A DNA stretch of 64,000 nucleotides from Xiphydria camelus (taxonomy: Eukaryota > Arthropoda > Insecta > Hymenoptera > Xiphydriidae): contig OY783194.1 of the NCBI GenBank assembly GCA_963678675.1, positions 19,198,278 to 19,262,277 of the forward strand, written 5' to 3'. Positions within the stretch are counted from its first letter, which is position 1. Each line of letters begins with the position of its first letter. Shown one piece after another: positions 20,741 through 29,890 of this stretch. Position numbers and translations under genes: made by a program. The notes under the pieces were generated by a model. That model searched no databases. It was not told the origin of the DNA and was given only the letters and a program-made list of their open reading frames with translations.

Positions 20741-21979
20741 CGCCTTTTTTTTGCATATGCATCCCAAAAAAACACAATGTCAATAATGGGCAAAAATCAC
20801 TTTGCATTTCAAAGATTATACGTCCAAATAACATATTGCATATGTACCTGAGTTTTTCTCATAAAAATGAGATGACAAATCGCATGAAAGCGTACGAGGG
20901 TAAATACTTTCTCGGCGAAATTCTTAGCGCGTTTCTCTGTACAGTGCGAGAGTAGGTTAATAACCTCCAAATGCTTCCAAAAAGTGAGCTCGCGTCAAAA
21001 TACGATAAATAATGTGCACGGTTTGACATAGATGTCACTAGTCTTACAGTTATTCGGGTGGCCCACTCCAACCTGTGGCCCACTTCTGTCTACAGCACTC
21101 TAGGCCTTTCAAGGGCAATACTATACGAAAAGGGACGAAAAGAATTACTATTCACGGCCACGTGTCGCTAATAAGGAACCGGCTTACCGGAAAAATTCCG
21201 CAGTTGACTGCTGGGCAGTTGACGTCTGGTCACACCGCTGGTCCGCACGAAAGAGGAAGAGTCCAGGGATCGCGCGCTGCGGCTCGTTAGGCGGAGAGAA
21301 GGCCCTTCCCCACTCTAGGAGTCCTTTACGCGATCTAATTGGTGATCGATTTCCCCCGCTGATTTGCATGCGCGATGCTGCTATTACCGCTGCGCGCCCG
21401 CTCCGTAGATCGCCAATCGAAGCCAATATCGCCTTCCTTGTTGGTTCAAATGCGTGCGCAGCTCGCTGGATTTCTTCGTGGCTCCGGAACTATCCCCTCA
21501 CGGATGACTGCTTGATGAATCCCTCCGGAACATTCCCCTGCGGGATCACGCGAAGGATTCCGATACGGAGTTAGCCTTCGAAGATTCCTCCGGAACATTC
21601 CCCTGTGGGATCACGCGGAGAATCTCGATGCGACGCTAACTCCCAAGTGGTCCATCTGTGCCGAAGAAACGGGGTGCCTGTCTACACAGGTTACGTTCCT
21701 CGCCGGGTACGCTGCTCGTCTGCAAGTCCCAGTCCTGCGCCTGGCAGGGAAGTCGTAGGCATCTTGCCGCACGGCATCTGGCGCTCGTTGCAGCCCCTTG
21801 TCCTCCAGCTCCAGCGTCCTTGTAGCTCTATTTTAGTCTTACAGATCTAGATACGGCAGCCGGTTCTAACAAAACTAATTATTAACGCTCTAAATAATGC
21901 TCTGGGGATGGCGGGACCGGCGGTGCGACGTGAGAGACTGCGTCTCATTGTAACGTGTACGATTTGCAACGTTACAGTT

Positions 21980-22164
21980 TATATCTCTTATCGATAATTA
22001 TAACCTAGTTATAATTTTTTTTATTTATATTTATATAATGAAACTAATTAATTTTGTTTATTCCAATACTCCCACTCAAAATAATTAGTTTCATTAGAAC
22101 ATAATCTCTCTATATCTATATAATTTCTTAATTAGATACATTTGAACTGTATCTTTATATTTTA
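21980..22164 (-). other. Copia 3' end: purine tract and LTR-like start
   Basis: After the pol stop, minus orientation gives TTGAGTGGGAG followed by TATTGGAATAAACAAAA near 22075, resembling a copia polypurine tract and LTR start. Element A inserted about 95 bases further on. Confidence 0.45.
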
Positions 22165-22382
22165 ATATTCCTTTAGACCAATTTGTTTGCGAATATTTAT
22201 GAATTTAGGAGCTGACAGTGATTTGGTAAATGTATCCGCCAGTTATTTGTCTGTTGGAATATATACAATTTTTATACTTTCTTCTTTTCTACCTTTTCTC
22301 TGCAAAAATGATATTTAACATCAATATGTTTAGTTCTTTTATGATCAGTGGGATTATTTGCTATTGCAATACATCCATTATA
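22165..22382 (-). pseudogene. Ty1/copia pol, C-terminal RNase H region (broken)
   Basis: Minus-strand codons give GCIAIANNPTDHKRTKHID then VKYHFCREKVEKK, the conserved copia RNase H end. After a frameshift comes IKIVYIPTDK, a stop in place of one residue, LADTFTKSLSAPKF and RKQIGLKEY followed by TAA. That final block is the normal pol C-terminus. The mariner element at 22385-24773 interrupts the gene upstream, and no further pol sequence is recognisable beyond it, so the rest of the element is deleted or lies elsewhere. This is the only copia coding sequence in the window. Confidence 0.88.
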
Positions 22383-22384
22383 TA

Positions 22385-24773
22385 CAGGGTATAAATTAAG
22401 TACTTCGACAAACTTCGGCAAATGATTCTTTCAGTGATTTTAAGTCAAAAAGTTCATATAAACATAGGTCCAAAAATGCTTCATTCTCCAGATACAGGGT
22501 GTCAAACTTTGAAGAAAAAATCGGTTTTTCGTAAATATCTCAATATTCTTTAAGCCGATTTTATTGAAATTTGGCAGATGTATTAATGATAGTAAGAGGT
22601 TAATGTAGCTTTAATTAGATTAAAATTATTAAGTCCAGTGGCGTCCCGGAAGGCACCTTCCCCACTATTTTTGAAAAAAAATGTGCGCCACTGACTTTTT
22701 TAAAATTTTTATTTTTTTTTGAATTGAGCAACTAAAAATACAACTTTCTTGTCTCTCGTGTTCTTTCCGTATCTTGCTTCGTTTTCGAGATAAAAAATAA
22801 TTAATTTCGAAAAATAAGCAAAAAATGTTTCTTTTATTGATTGTATTATCAGGTAAAAAACTTAAATTATTTACAAGACTAAAACTAAAATAGTTAATAA
22901 CATTATTTTACAATAGTTGTTGAAAATGACCACCGCCTACTTCAACGCATGCAATAAATCGTTTTAACATTGATTGCCGAACTCTTTCGAATATACCTGG
23001 CGTCTGATTAATAATGGCACAAGATTCAAATATCCTATTTCTTAGATCTTGTTCATTTTGGACTGGACTTTTATAAACTAACGACTTCAAGTGACCCCAC
23101 AGAAAATAATCCAAAGGATTCAAATCTGGTGATCTGGGAGGCCAGGCTTGTGGTCCTGCTCTTCCTATCCAACGGTTAGGGTAATTCTCGTCCAGAAATT
23201 GACGCGCAACGACACTAAAGTGTGGCGGAGCTCCGTCGTGCATTAACCACATCCTGTTTCTGGTTTCTAAATCAACTTCTTGTAAATGGTTGGGCAATTC
23301 ATGCTCCAAAAACCTTCGATACTCTTCGCCATTAAGCCTTTGCGGAAGAATGCAAGGTCCAATAAGGTGATCACCGATAATGCCTACCCAAATATTGAGA
23401 GAAAATTGCACTTGAAAATGATTTTCTACGATAGCATTCGGATTATCCTCAGCCCAGATATGGTTGTTATGAAAGTTAATTATGGCATTTCGAGAAAACG
23501 AGGCTTCATCTGTGAAAAGCACATGGCTTAAGAAATCCGGGGTTCTTACTAATCTATTACGCAACCAAACACAAAAATCGACTCTGAGGGGAAAATCTCT
23601 ATGTAATAGAGCCTGCACACGTTGCATATGATAAGGATAAAGTTGTTGGGACCTTAAAATTTGCCAAACAAGTGTGTGTGTAATATTCAATTCACGACCT
23701 ATTTTCCGTGTGCTACTTTGCGGGTCTTCTTCAATTCTGTTTAACACAGCTTCTTCAATCGCAACTGTTCGAACTGTCGCAGGCCTTCCCGGAACATCTG
23801 TTGTCCTTTTAAAACTGCCAGTTTCACAAAGTCTTGCGTGGATATTAATAAAAGTTTGGACGTCTGGCACCACTCGTTGAGGAAATCGCACCTGATATTG
23901 TCGTCTTGCCGCTCGTGCATTACCGCGAGCCATTCCATAAGTAAAATGAATGTCTGCCATTTCTGCGTTTGAATATTGGTACATTTTGGACAAAACACAC
24001 GATAAATTATTACTTATAACGTCAAAATGATAAACAACTACCTGTTTTCTTCTAAATCAACTGCCATGACTGATTCTGCTACCATGGAAACCTATCAATT
24101 GTTTACCAAGGCTTTCTATAAATTCACTATTTTCTTGTGTACTGCATGCCCCGGAAGTATGCAATAAATAATTTAAAAAAAAATAAAAAATAAAAATTTC
24201 ACAAAATTTAACTTAAAAATTCATTTTTGTTGATTAGCTGCTTTCAATAAGACAAATAAACGCAAAATAATTGCGAATTTTGCCAGTGCAGTGGCGTGAA
24301 AATAAATATTTTTATTATTTTATTGTGTTGTTTTAGGGACATGTAATGAAGTCGTTTTTATTTTTTATTTCGAAAACGAAGCAAGATACGAAAAAAACAC
24401 AAGAGACAAGAAAGCTGTATTTTTAGTTGGTGAATTCAAAAAAAAATAAAAATTTAAAAAAAGTCAGTGGCGCACATTTTTTTTCAAAAATAGTGGGGAA
24501 GGTGCCTTCCGGGACGCCACTGGACTTAATAATTTTAATCTAATTAAAGCTAAATTAGCCCCTTACTATCATTAATACATCTGCCAAATTTCAATAAAAT
24601 CGGCTTAAAGAATATTGAGATATTTACGAAAAACCGATTTTTTTTTCAAAGTTTGACACCCTGTATCTTGAGAACGAAGCATTTTTGGACCTATGTTTAT
24701 ATGAACTTTTTGACTTAAAATCACTGAAAGAATCATTTGCCGAAGTTTGTCGAAGTACTTAATTTACACCCTG
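22385..24773 (-). mobile_element. Complete IS630/mariner-type transposon with ~415-bp terminal repeats
   Basis: The ends CAGGGTATAAATTAAGTACT (22385) and AGTACTTAATTTACACCCTG (ending 24773) are flanked by TA (22383-22384, 24774-24775). The inverted repeats run from 22385 to about 22800 and from about 24370 to 24773, with only a handful of mismatches in the outer 240 bases. Each arm repeats the terminal motif about 110 bases inside (TACAGGGTGTCAAAC near 22494, mirrored near 24663). It carries one intact gene, and the similarity of its arms suggests a recent arrival. It interrupts a copia pol gene. Confidence 0.92.
22908..23993 (-). CDS. mariner-type transposase, intact (361 codons)
   Basis: Cut-and-paste DNA transposase of the IS630-Tc1-mariner group. 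The frame is uninterrupted from the ATG at 23993. Residues ~1-115 form the paired-type DNA-binding region: MADIHFTYGMARGNARAA (DUF4817-like), PGRPATVRTVAIEEAV, then STRKIGRELNITHTLVWQIL. The catalytic domain follows with LFTDEASF (Asp ~162), WLMHDGAPPHF (Asp ~252) and WPPRSPDLNPLDYFLWGHLK (Asp ~288), so 36 residues separate the second and third Asp by my count. All three Asp are present. The gene fills the space between the long terminal repeats, which probably contain its promoter. Length and motifs suggest it could be functional; expression is unknown. Confidence 0.93.
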   Translation of the reverse strand: MSKMYQYSNAEMADIHFTYGMARGNARAARRQYQVRFPQRVVPDVQTFINIHARLCETGSFKRTTDVPGRPATVRTVAIEEAVLNRIEEDPQSSTRKIGRELNITHTLVWQILRSQQLYPYHMQRVQALLHRDFPLRVDFCVWLRNRLVRTPDFLSHVLFTDEASFSRNAIINFHNNHIWAEDNPNAIVENHFQVQFSLNIWVGIIGDHLIGPCILPQRLNGEEYRRFLEHELPNHLQEVDLETRNRMWLMHDGAPPHFSVVARQFLDENYPNRWIGRAGPQAWPPRSPDLNPLDYFLWGHLKSLVYKSPVQNEQDLRNRIFESCAIINQTPGIFERVRQSMLKRFIACVEVGGGHFQQLL

Positions 24774-24775
24774 TA

Positions 24776-24985
24776 TGTGTATATATATATATATATATAA
24801 ACAGTCATTTTGCACTTATGCACTTTTCATGTGAAGCCGACGATATGTCAAATGGCAGTTTGGGGGACATTTTTAGAACCCAAAATTAACTCGCTATTTC
24901 GATAGAAGGAGTCATGCGTAGATGAATTCGCGATGAATTTTTGAAATATACACATTTTATCAGAATATATAAAGGAAAAAGTAAA
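24776..24985. repeat. TA microsatellite and unique flank
   Basis: A (TA)n tract of about 20 bases follows GTGTATATATA at 24778-24799, next to the mariner target site. The remainder is featureless. Confidence 0.6.
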
Positions 24986-24989
24986 GATT

Positions 24990-25660
24990 GTCACATTTCA
25001 GGATATTTGGCACAATGGCAGATTTCAGGACTTTCGGCGTAACGACAGTTTTCAGGACATTATACGTATTGGTTGATTTCAGGACTTCTTCAATAGCAAA
25101 TCAGTACTCCAATATGAAATGGTTCTATTGCACATATAAATTAATGAAATTCGTGTCATGCTACGATTTTGTTTGCGATGTGTATGTTCTGAATTATCTT
25201 CACTTCCTACTTTGCACTTCTTCATCAAGCGTCAGACCAATGTGCACCGTGCATAACTCGCACAATTCACACCCCGTTTTACGAACAGAAGCTCGGTTCC
25301 ATATGGGCGTCCATATTTTCTCACACGTATTTAACTACATATGAAGTGCTACATAAATAATACTGATAAAGTCTTTAAATGTACCGACAGCTTACAAGTC
25401 CTGAAAACTGCCTAAGCATCTGTATCTTTCACAATTTAGTGGCATATTTCAGGACAACGTGAAAAAAATGCCTACACTTCTTCTGGGTAACTTCAGGAGG
25501 TGATTCCTTTTACAAAATTTGTCGTTCTAGATATTTGCTTCCATTATACTTATTTTGACACTGATGTACCCATAATATGTGACTAATATTGGTGATATAT
25601 TCGGACTCATTGGCAGTTAGCAGGACTTTTAAAACTTTCGGTATTTTTCAGGACTAGAAC
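24990..25660 (+). repeat. Degenerate satellite-like block with repeated TTTCAGGAC
   Basis: TTCAGGAC or close variants occur near 25002, 25026, 25053, 25076, 25448 and 25649, with the mirror AAGTCCTGAAAACTGCC at 25397. The stretch GTCCTGAAAACTGCC...GCATCTGTA...TAGTGGCATATTTCAGGACA matches the 370-bp units at 34-37 kb at lower identity. No gene. Confidence 0.55.
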
Positions 25661-25949
25661 GTGAAATAGGTGTTCCCAATGATATTGCGTTGTCCAATTC
25701 ACTGAATATTTATTTACCATACTGCAAGCCTGTATACAGTTTGAGATACCAATTGGCTTCTGAAAAATTGACTGAAAAATTGGAATGAAAGAGGAACCGA
25801 CGTTTTACACAGAAAGAAAATGAAGGCAGAAGAAGTTAAAAAAGAACGACATAAACTTTATTTTGTTCGATATTACATACCTTACAATTATATCAAACGC
25901 ATGACACATATAAACATCGTGTTTATTTAACTTTATATTATCACAGATT

Positions 25950-26530
25950 ATTTTCATTGTACTTTGGTTTTTCAACTCATTTTGTACTACAAAGTAATGA
26001 CTCACTATCTTTTATTGACTTTTTATCTTATTATACGATAGGAACTAAGTTAAGAACAAGAGGTTAACGATGTCAAAATAAACTTTACTCTTATGGAGCG
26101 ATCGCGCTTCTTAAAACTTATAAGGAACTAAAAATCACATTTCGGTGCTGTCTTTTCTCAGATCATTGAAGAATATTTTGTTCGTTTAACTTCAAAATTA
26201 CTTCAGACTTTTTTCTTTGTACTTTGCTTTCTGAGCTTATTTTTTACTATAACGCAATAACTTTTTGTCTTATCATACGATACTTTTCAAGTAAAATCCA
26301 CGTATGACAAATCTTATGAAAGAACCATTAACATTTCTCGAAATAGAATGTTCGGAACAGAAATATGATATTTTTCGTAAACCTTGCAGTACAGAAACAA
26401 CGTTACAAACAACGTTATAGTGGATAAACTAAACATTGCTTTTGTTGAATAATCGTGCTTCGTAGAGCTTATTAGAAACTAAAAATCACATTTCGTTGTA
26501 ACGCTGTCTTATCTCAGACCGAAATTATGC
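25950..26530. repeat. Degenerate direct repeat, two units ~340 bp apart
   Basis: AACTAAAAATCACATTTCG..GCTGTCTT.TCTCAGA occurs at ~26129 and ~26480, and TGACTTTTTATCTTATTATA / ACTTTTTGTCTTATCATACG at ~26012 and ~26262. Unit borders are unclear. Confidence 0.5.
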
Positions 26531-26671
26531 AACCTTAACCCATTCCCTCCCAAAAAAAAAATATCCATTTTTTTGGGTTTCTATAGTTTAAACGTATTCT
26601 ACTATGTGTAAGAGCTCCCCAAAAATTGTTTAAAAAATTCTTATAATGCTGGTTTTGAAAAAATGACATGG

Positions 26672-26702
26672 GTCGTAAACGACCCACTGGGAGTGAATCG
26701 CA
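26672..26702. promoter_or_regulatory. Left subterminal inverted repeat of the piggyBac element
   Basis: CGACCCACTGGGAGTGAATC pairs with its mirror at 29592-29616 and resembles the terminal repeat with one motif change. It is a likely transposase-binding site. Confidence 0.6.
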
Positions 26703-27014
26703 GTCCAATACACCTTAAGTTGTAAATAATGTTATATTTTTATTTCGTGCTATTTTTTTTCATATAAGTTTTCCGGAGTTAAACAAGTGTTTTTTAAGTC
26801 CTTTTAAGAAATTAAAAGAATTTTTGGTTGCAACCTGCACATGGACTCTAGGTTTGGAAGATTGAAGTCTACGTTTACGGTAAGTTATGATAAGGTAAAT
26901 TGTTAAATACACGAATTATTTTAAATAAAAATTCTTTAATTTCAAAAACATGTTTTTATTGCACTTTCTTTCATTTCATCAAGTGATTTACACCGTAAAA
27001 CCGCTAATACAAAT

Positions 27015-27200
27015 ATAAAGAATCAGTCCAATAAGGCAATTGGTCATGGCCTTTGGCAACATTCAGCCTTACTCTGTAAATCACATAAAATACAACATGC
27101 AACAACTATCAAAATTGCATTTATGAAATACCTACTTATAAAGAAAATCAGTCGAACACGACATTTGGTCATGGTTTTTGGCAACATTCAGCCTTCTCTT
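27015..27200 (+). repeat. Two ~55-bp direct repeats in the piggyBac 3' region
   Basis: TTGGTCATGG followed by TTTGGCAACATTCAGCCTT occurs near 27040 and 27167. They are positioned between the stop codon and the left terminal repeat. Confidence 0.75.
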
Positions 27201-27327
27201 TATCGATCTTCAATATTAGTCAAAAATACTGAATACTAAAATACTGAGAGGCAAACTTCTCTTCTAAATCTAAAAAGCAATGCTTAAAAACAAAGTATCA
27301 AAGAAGATAAGAAAACACGTTAAAAAT

Positions 27328-29448
27328 CTATTTAGAATTATGGAATCTTGCAAAACATTCAACATGTAAAGGTACATCACAGCGCTGGCAGGCTCGAATA
27401 GTTTTATTTTTGCAAACTTTACAACGCCTTCTAGGTTGGGGGCTTATGAGTAAATGACCTGCATGACTATTTTTAACAGCCTCTGTTACAGGAGCACGAG
27501 GAAGTCGGCGACGAGGAAGTGTCCCATGTTTCTCCATCAAACTCTTCACAATAAAGCGACGACATTCCAGAGCATCAAGCGTCAAACCGAAGGAACGTGA
27601 AAGGATCCAAGCGTTGCTCATGGCCACATCGAAGTACCAAAAGATTATCGGTATGTACCATTTCTTGCATCGTATATTGATCCGGTAATTAGAAATGTTG
27701 TTGTCCATTTGGTCGACGCCGCCCATGTTTTTATTGTAGTGGGCGATCAGATTAGGTTGTGGAATTTTTATGAGTTTCTTCTCGGCAAACGAGTAGCGGT
27801 GAGCCTGCTGCAAAGGTTCTACTCCGTGCTCACTAGACAAAATGTTTACGACACTGTTGTCCGTCCAGGTAACCGCAACGATATTGTCTTTTCGATCAAC
27901 CACACTCTCAAAAGATCCCCTTTCTCGTTTTTTCATGACCTTCTTACCAGGCAACGGACAACCTTCCATTCGATTCTCTCGCACGGTCCCTGTGCATTTC
28001 ATACCCCGTTTAGCGAGCTCAGTCAACAACTTTGGGCACGTAAAGAAATTATCACAATAGAAGCTAAAAGCCACTCCTTGGTAGATTTCAGATACAATAT
28101 CACAAAAGTGTAAAACAACTTTTTCTCCTAACGTTACGTCTTTAGAACGAGGTTCTGTTCCTTTACCCTGATATATATCAGCTTGCAAGCAATAACCTTG
28201 CTTCTGTGCCAAAGTCCATGCTTTGTAGCCAAATCGTATGGGCTTTCCTTTTATAAATTGGCGACAGCCATGACGTCCAAAATAAGGGATCATAGATTCG
28301 TCCACTGAAAGTTTCGTTACGTTAGGAGCGTTATGAATGAAGTTCTTGTTCATTACTTCAATAAAGGCTCGAATTTTAGCCATATTATCACCTACTTTTT
28401 CTCGGAGCAAATTAGTGTTGTCACAAACGTGAAAATAACGCAAAATATCGTTAAATCTATTTCGACGGATTGTTTTAGCAACAAGGGTATTGTGCACGTC
28501 ATCAGATAGCTCCCAGTACATATGTTTCCTTGCATGAGGAACGTAACCACTTAGATAGAGTATACCTAAAATACAATAAACTTCCTCCCTGGTAAGGTTT
28601 AGGTTAGGTTCATTATTTTGGGCAGCGTACAAGTTTGTGTTACTGACAATCATCTCAATTACTTCCTCCGTTATAAATAATTCCCAAAAATCTAATGGAT
28701 TCGAATCTTTGTTTACAGGTGATATTGCGCCAGCAATTACGCTAAGAAGCTGCTGTTCCTCGATAGCTGATGGTTGGAGGTCTCCTTGCTCCCAGGGCCT
28801 AGTAGGTTTTTTCTTCTTTGATGATGACGGGTTTGTCTGTTTGTTCTTCGTAGCTGATGACAAATTCGACTGTTTTTTTTTCGTGGATGATGACGGATGC
28901 GCCTGTTTTTTCTGCTTGGACAAGGGCTGATCTACCTCTTTTTTCTTTTTTGAGGATGACAGGTTCACTTCTTTTTTCTTATTTGATGATGACGAATTCA
29001 TGTTTGTTCCCTTCGTAAACGATAATGCAGTCACTTTTCTTTTCTTTGCAGGCATTTCAGTCTCGGATTCGTCGCCGAAATTGTCGTCGGTCACTGATTC
29101 AGAGTCATCATCGATCGCAGATTCAGGACAGAAATCTTCGTCAGGATTAGAGTCATCGCTGGAAACATCGTCTGAGTCGACATCTACACCAACGGTACCT
29201 CGAATGACCAGTTCAGCTTGGGCTTTTAGCTGATTTCTGTTCATTTTGTCGGGATTGCAGCAGTTGTCCTCGTCACCCGAATCAGCATTTGATAAATTAC
29301 CGTCGTCTTCCGGAGGCGTAATAAAAATATCTGCGGAGGTCCCCGGAAGGTCCGAGGCCGTCATCATGTCCAACTCGGCTAGAATTTCTGCAGTTGAAAG
29401 AGGTTTTCGCCTGCAAAAGTGTACAAAAGTGTCATTATTGTAAGACAA
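27328..29448 (-). CDS. piggyBac-type transposase, intact (706 codons, PGBD4-like)
   Basis: Cut-and-paste transposase acting on TTAA sites. Residues 1-145 are acidic with many Asp/Ser/Glu. About 145-220 is a Ser/Lys block of six or so diverged ~11-residue units (SSSKKKK type) that could act as a nuclear signal. The DDE_Tnp_1_7 domain follows: FWELFITEEVIEMIV, LSVDESMIPYFGRHG (Asp ~382), FYCDNFFTCPKLL (Asp ~465), GTVRENRMEGCPLP and NMGGVDQMDNNISNYR (Asp ~577). The C-terminal zinc-binding domain has CKVCKNK, CQRC and HVECF. No stop or frameshift is present. A splice-acceptor-like TTTTGCAG at 29411 suggests an alternative start in an upstream exon, so the first ~13 residues are uncertain. The best candidate for an active piggyBac gene here. 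Confidence 0.95.
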   Translation of the reverse strand: MSYNNDTFVHFCRRKPLSTAEILAELDMMTASDLPGTSADIFITPPEDDGNLSNADSGDEDNCCNPDKMNRNQLKAQAELVIRGTVGVDVDSDDVSSDDSNPDEDFCPESAIDDDSESVTDDNFGDESETEMPAKKRKVTALSFTKGTNMNSSSSNKKKEVNLSSSKKKKEVDQPLSKQKKQAHPSSSTKKKQSNLSSATKNKQTNPSSSKKKKPTRPWEQGDLQPSAIEEQQLLSVIAGAISPVNKDSNPLDFWELFITEEVIEMIVSNTNLYAAQNNEPNLNLTREEVYCILGILYLSGYVPHARKHMYWELSDDVHNTLVAKTIRRNRFNDILRYFHVCDNTNLLREKVGDNMAKIRAFIEVMNKNFIHNAPNVTKLSVDESMIPYFGRHGCRQFIKGKPIRFGYKAWTLAQKQGYCLQADIYQGKGTEPRSKDVTLGEKVVLHFCDIVSEIYQGVAFSFYCDNFFTCPKLLTELAKRGMKCTGTVRENRMEGCPLPGKKVMKKRERGSFESVVDRKDNIVAVTWTDNSVVNILSSEHGVEPLQQAHRYSFAEKKLIKIPQPNLIAHYNKNMGGVDQMDNNISNYRINIRCKKWYIPIIFWYFDVAMSNAWILSRSFGLTLDALECRRFIVKSLMEKHGTLPRRRLPRAPVTEAVKNSHAGHLLISPQPRRRCKVCKNKTIRACQRCDVPLHVECFARFHNSK

Positions 29449-29890
29449 AATAATAAAATAAATTCACAAAAATCTACAAAGTATTGTATTTTTCTCTAAA
29501 AATATTATTTTTAAACGTTTGTTTTCAAAAACGGTTACGGAAAGCCCTCGTCGTGCAAAAATAAGCACAAGAATGTAAACCTACATTGTTCCGCGATTCA
29601 CTCCCAGTGGGTCGTTTGCGACCCACGCTATCTTATATGACGTCCAGCTCATGAACCAAACAAAGTACAGTCAACCTAAATGGCTCTAAAGATGCAGTAT
29701 ACATACCCCCGTAATATTCACACCAGATATAAAATATTGTAACACTTTTTACCACTGAACTTACCATTGTCGGCGAGACCGCACTACCGGGTCCGCCATT
29801 CTCCTCGACGCTTCGCCGCTACTGCCGATCAGTGGAGGGGAGTGCCTGGCTGGCGCATCAGAACACTGTTTCCAAGCCTACTACATGTGT

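Larger units (their letters stand above)
10557..21100 (-). mobile_element. Tigger/pogo element expanded to 10.5 kb by nested insertions
   Basis: Terminal repeats GAGTGCTGTAGATAGAAGTG (10557) and CACTTCTGTCTACAGCACTC (ending 21100) have one mismatch over 20 bases and extend into GGGCCAC. TA flanks both ends (10555-10556, 21101-21102). Element B shows the unoccupied site (CGATAGGCCCGTCGAGGGCAA). The transposase gene is at 18623-20660 on the minus strand. Extra copies of the terminal motif occur inside at about 10766 and 20716. The excess length comes from a 4.1-kb TTAA element, two Harbinger-like MITEs and local repeats. Confidence 0.85.
8624..21976. mobile_element. LTR-like element A, split by a 10.5-kb Tigger
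   Basis: The ends are GGTAACGACG (a TGTAACG start with one change) and AACGTTACA, flanked by a 4-bp duplication GTTT (8620-8623 and 21977-21980). Left piece 8624-10556 and right piece 21101-21976 together match element B (34788-36710) in order, for example CTCTGACTGGCC, CCGCTAGCTCAGCCCCGTAT, GAATTTCCCAAGCATCCCC and GGATCACGCGGAGAATCTC. There is no gag-pol frame, so it is a solo LTR or a non-autonomous LTR element. It inserted into copia-derived sequence. Each copy has its own tandem repeat near one end. Confidence 0.8.

Noticed and set aside
27709..29443. Plus-strand frames opposite the piggyBac gene.
   Set aside because: They are antisense shadows of the intact 706-codon transposase.
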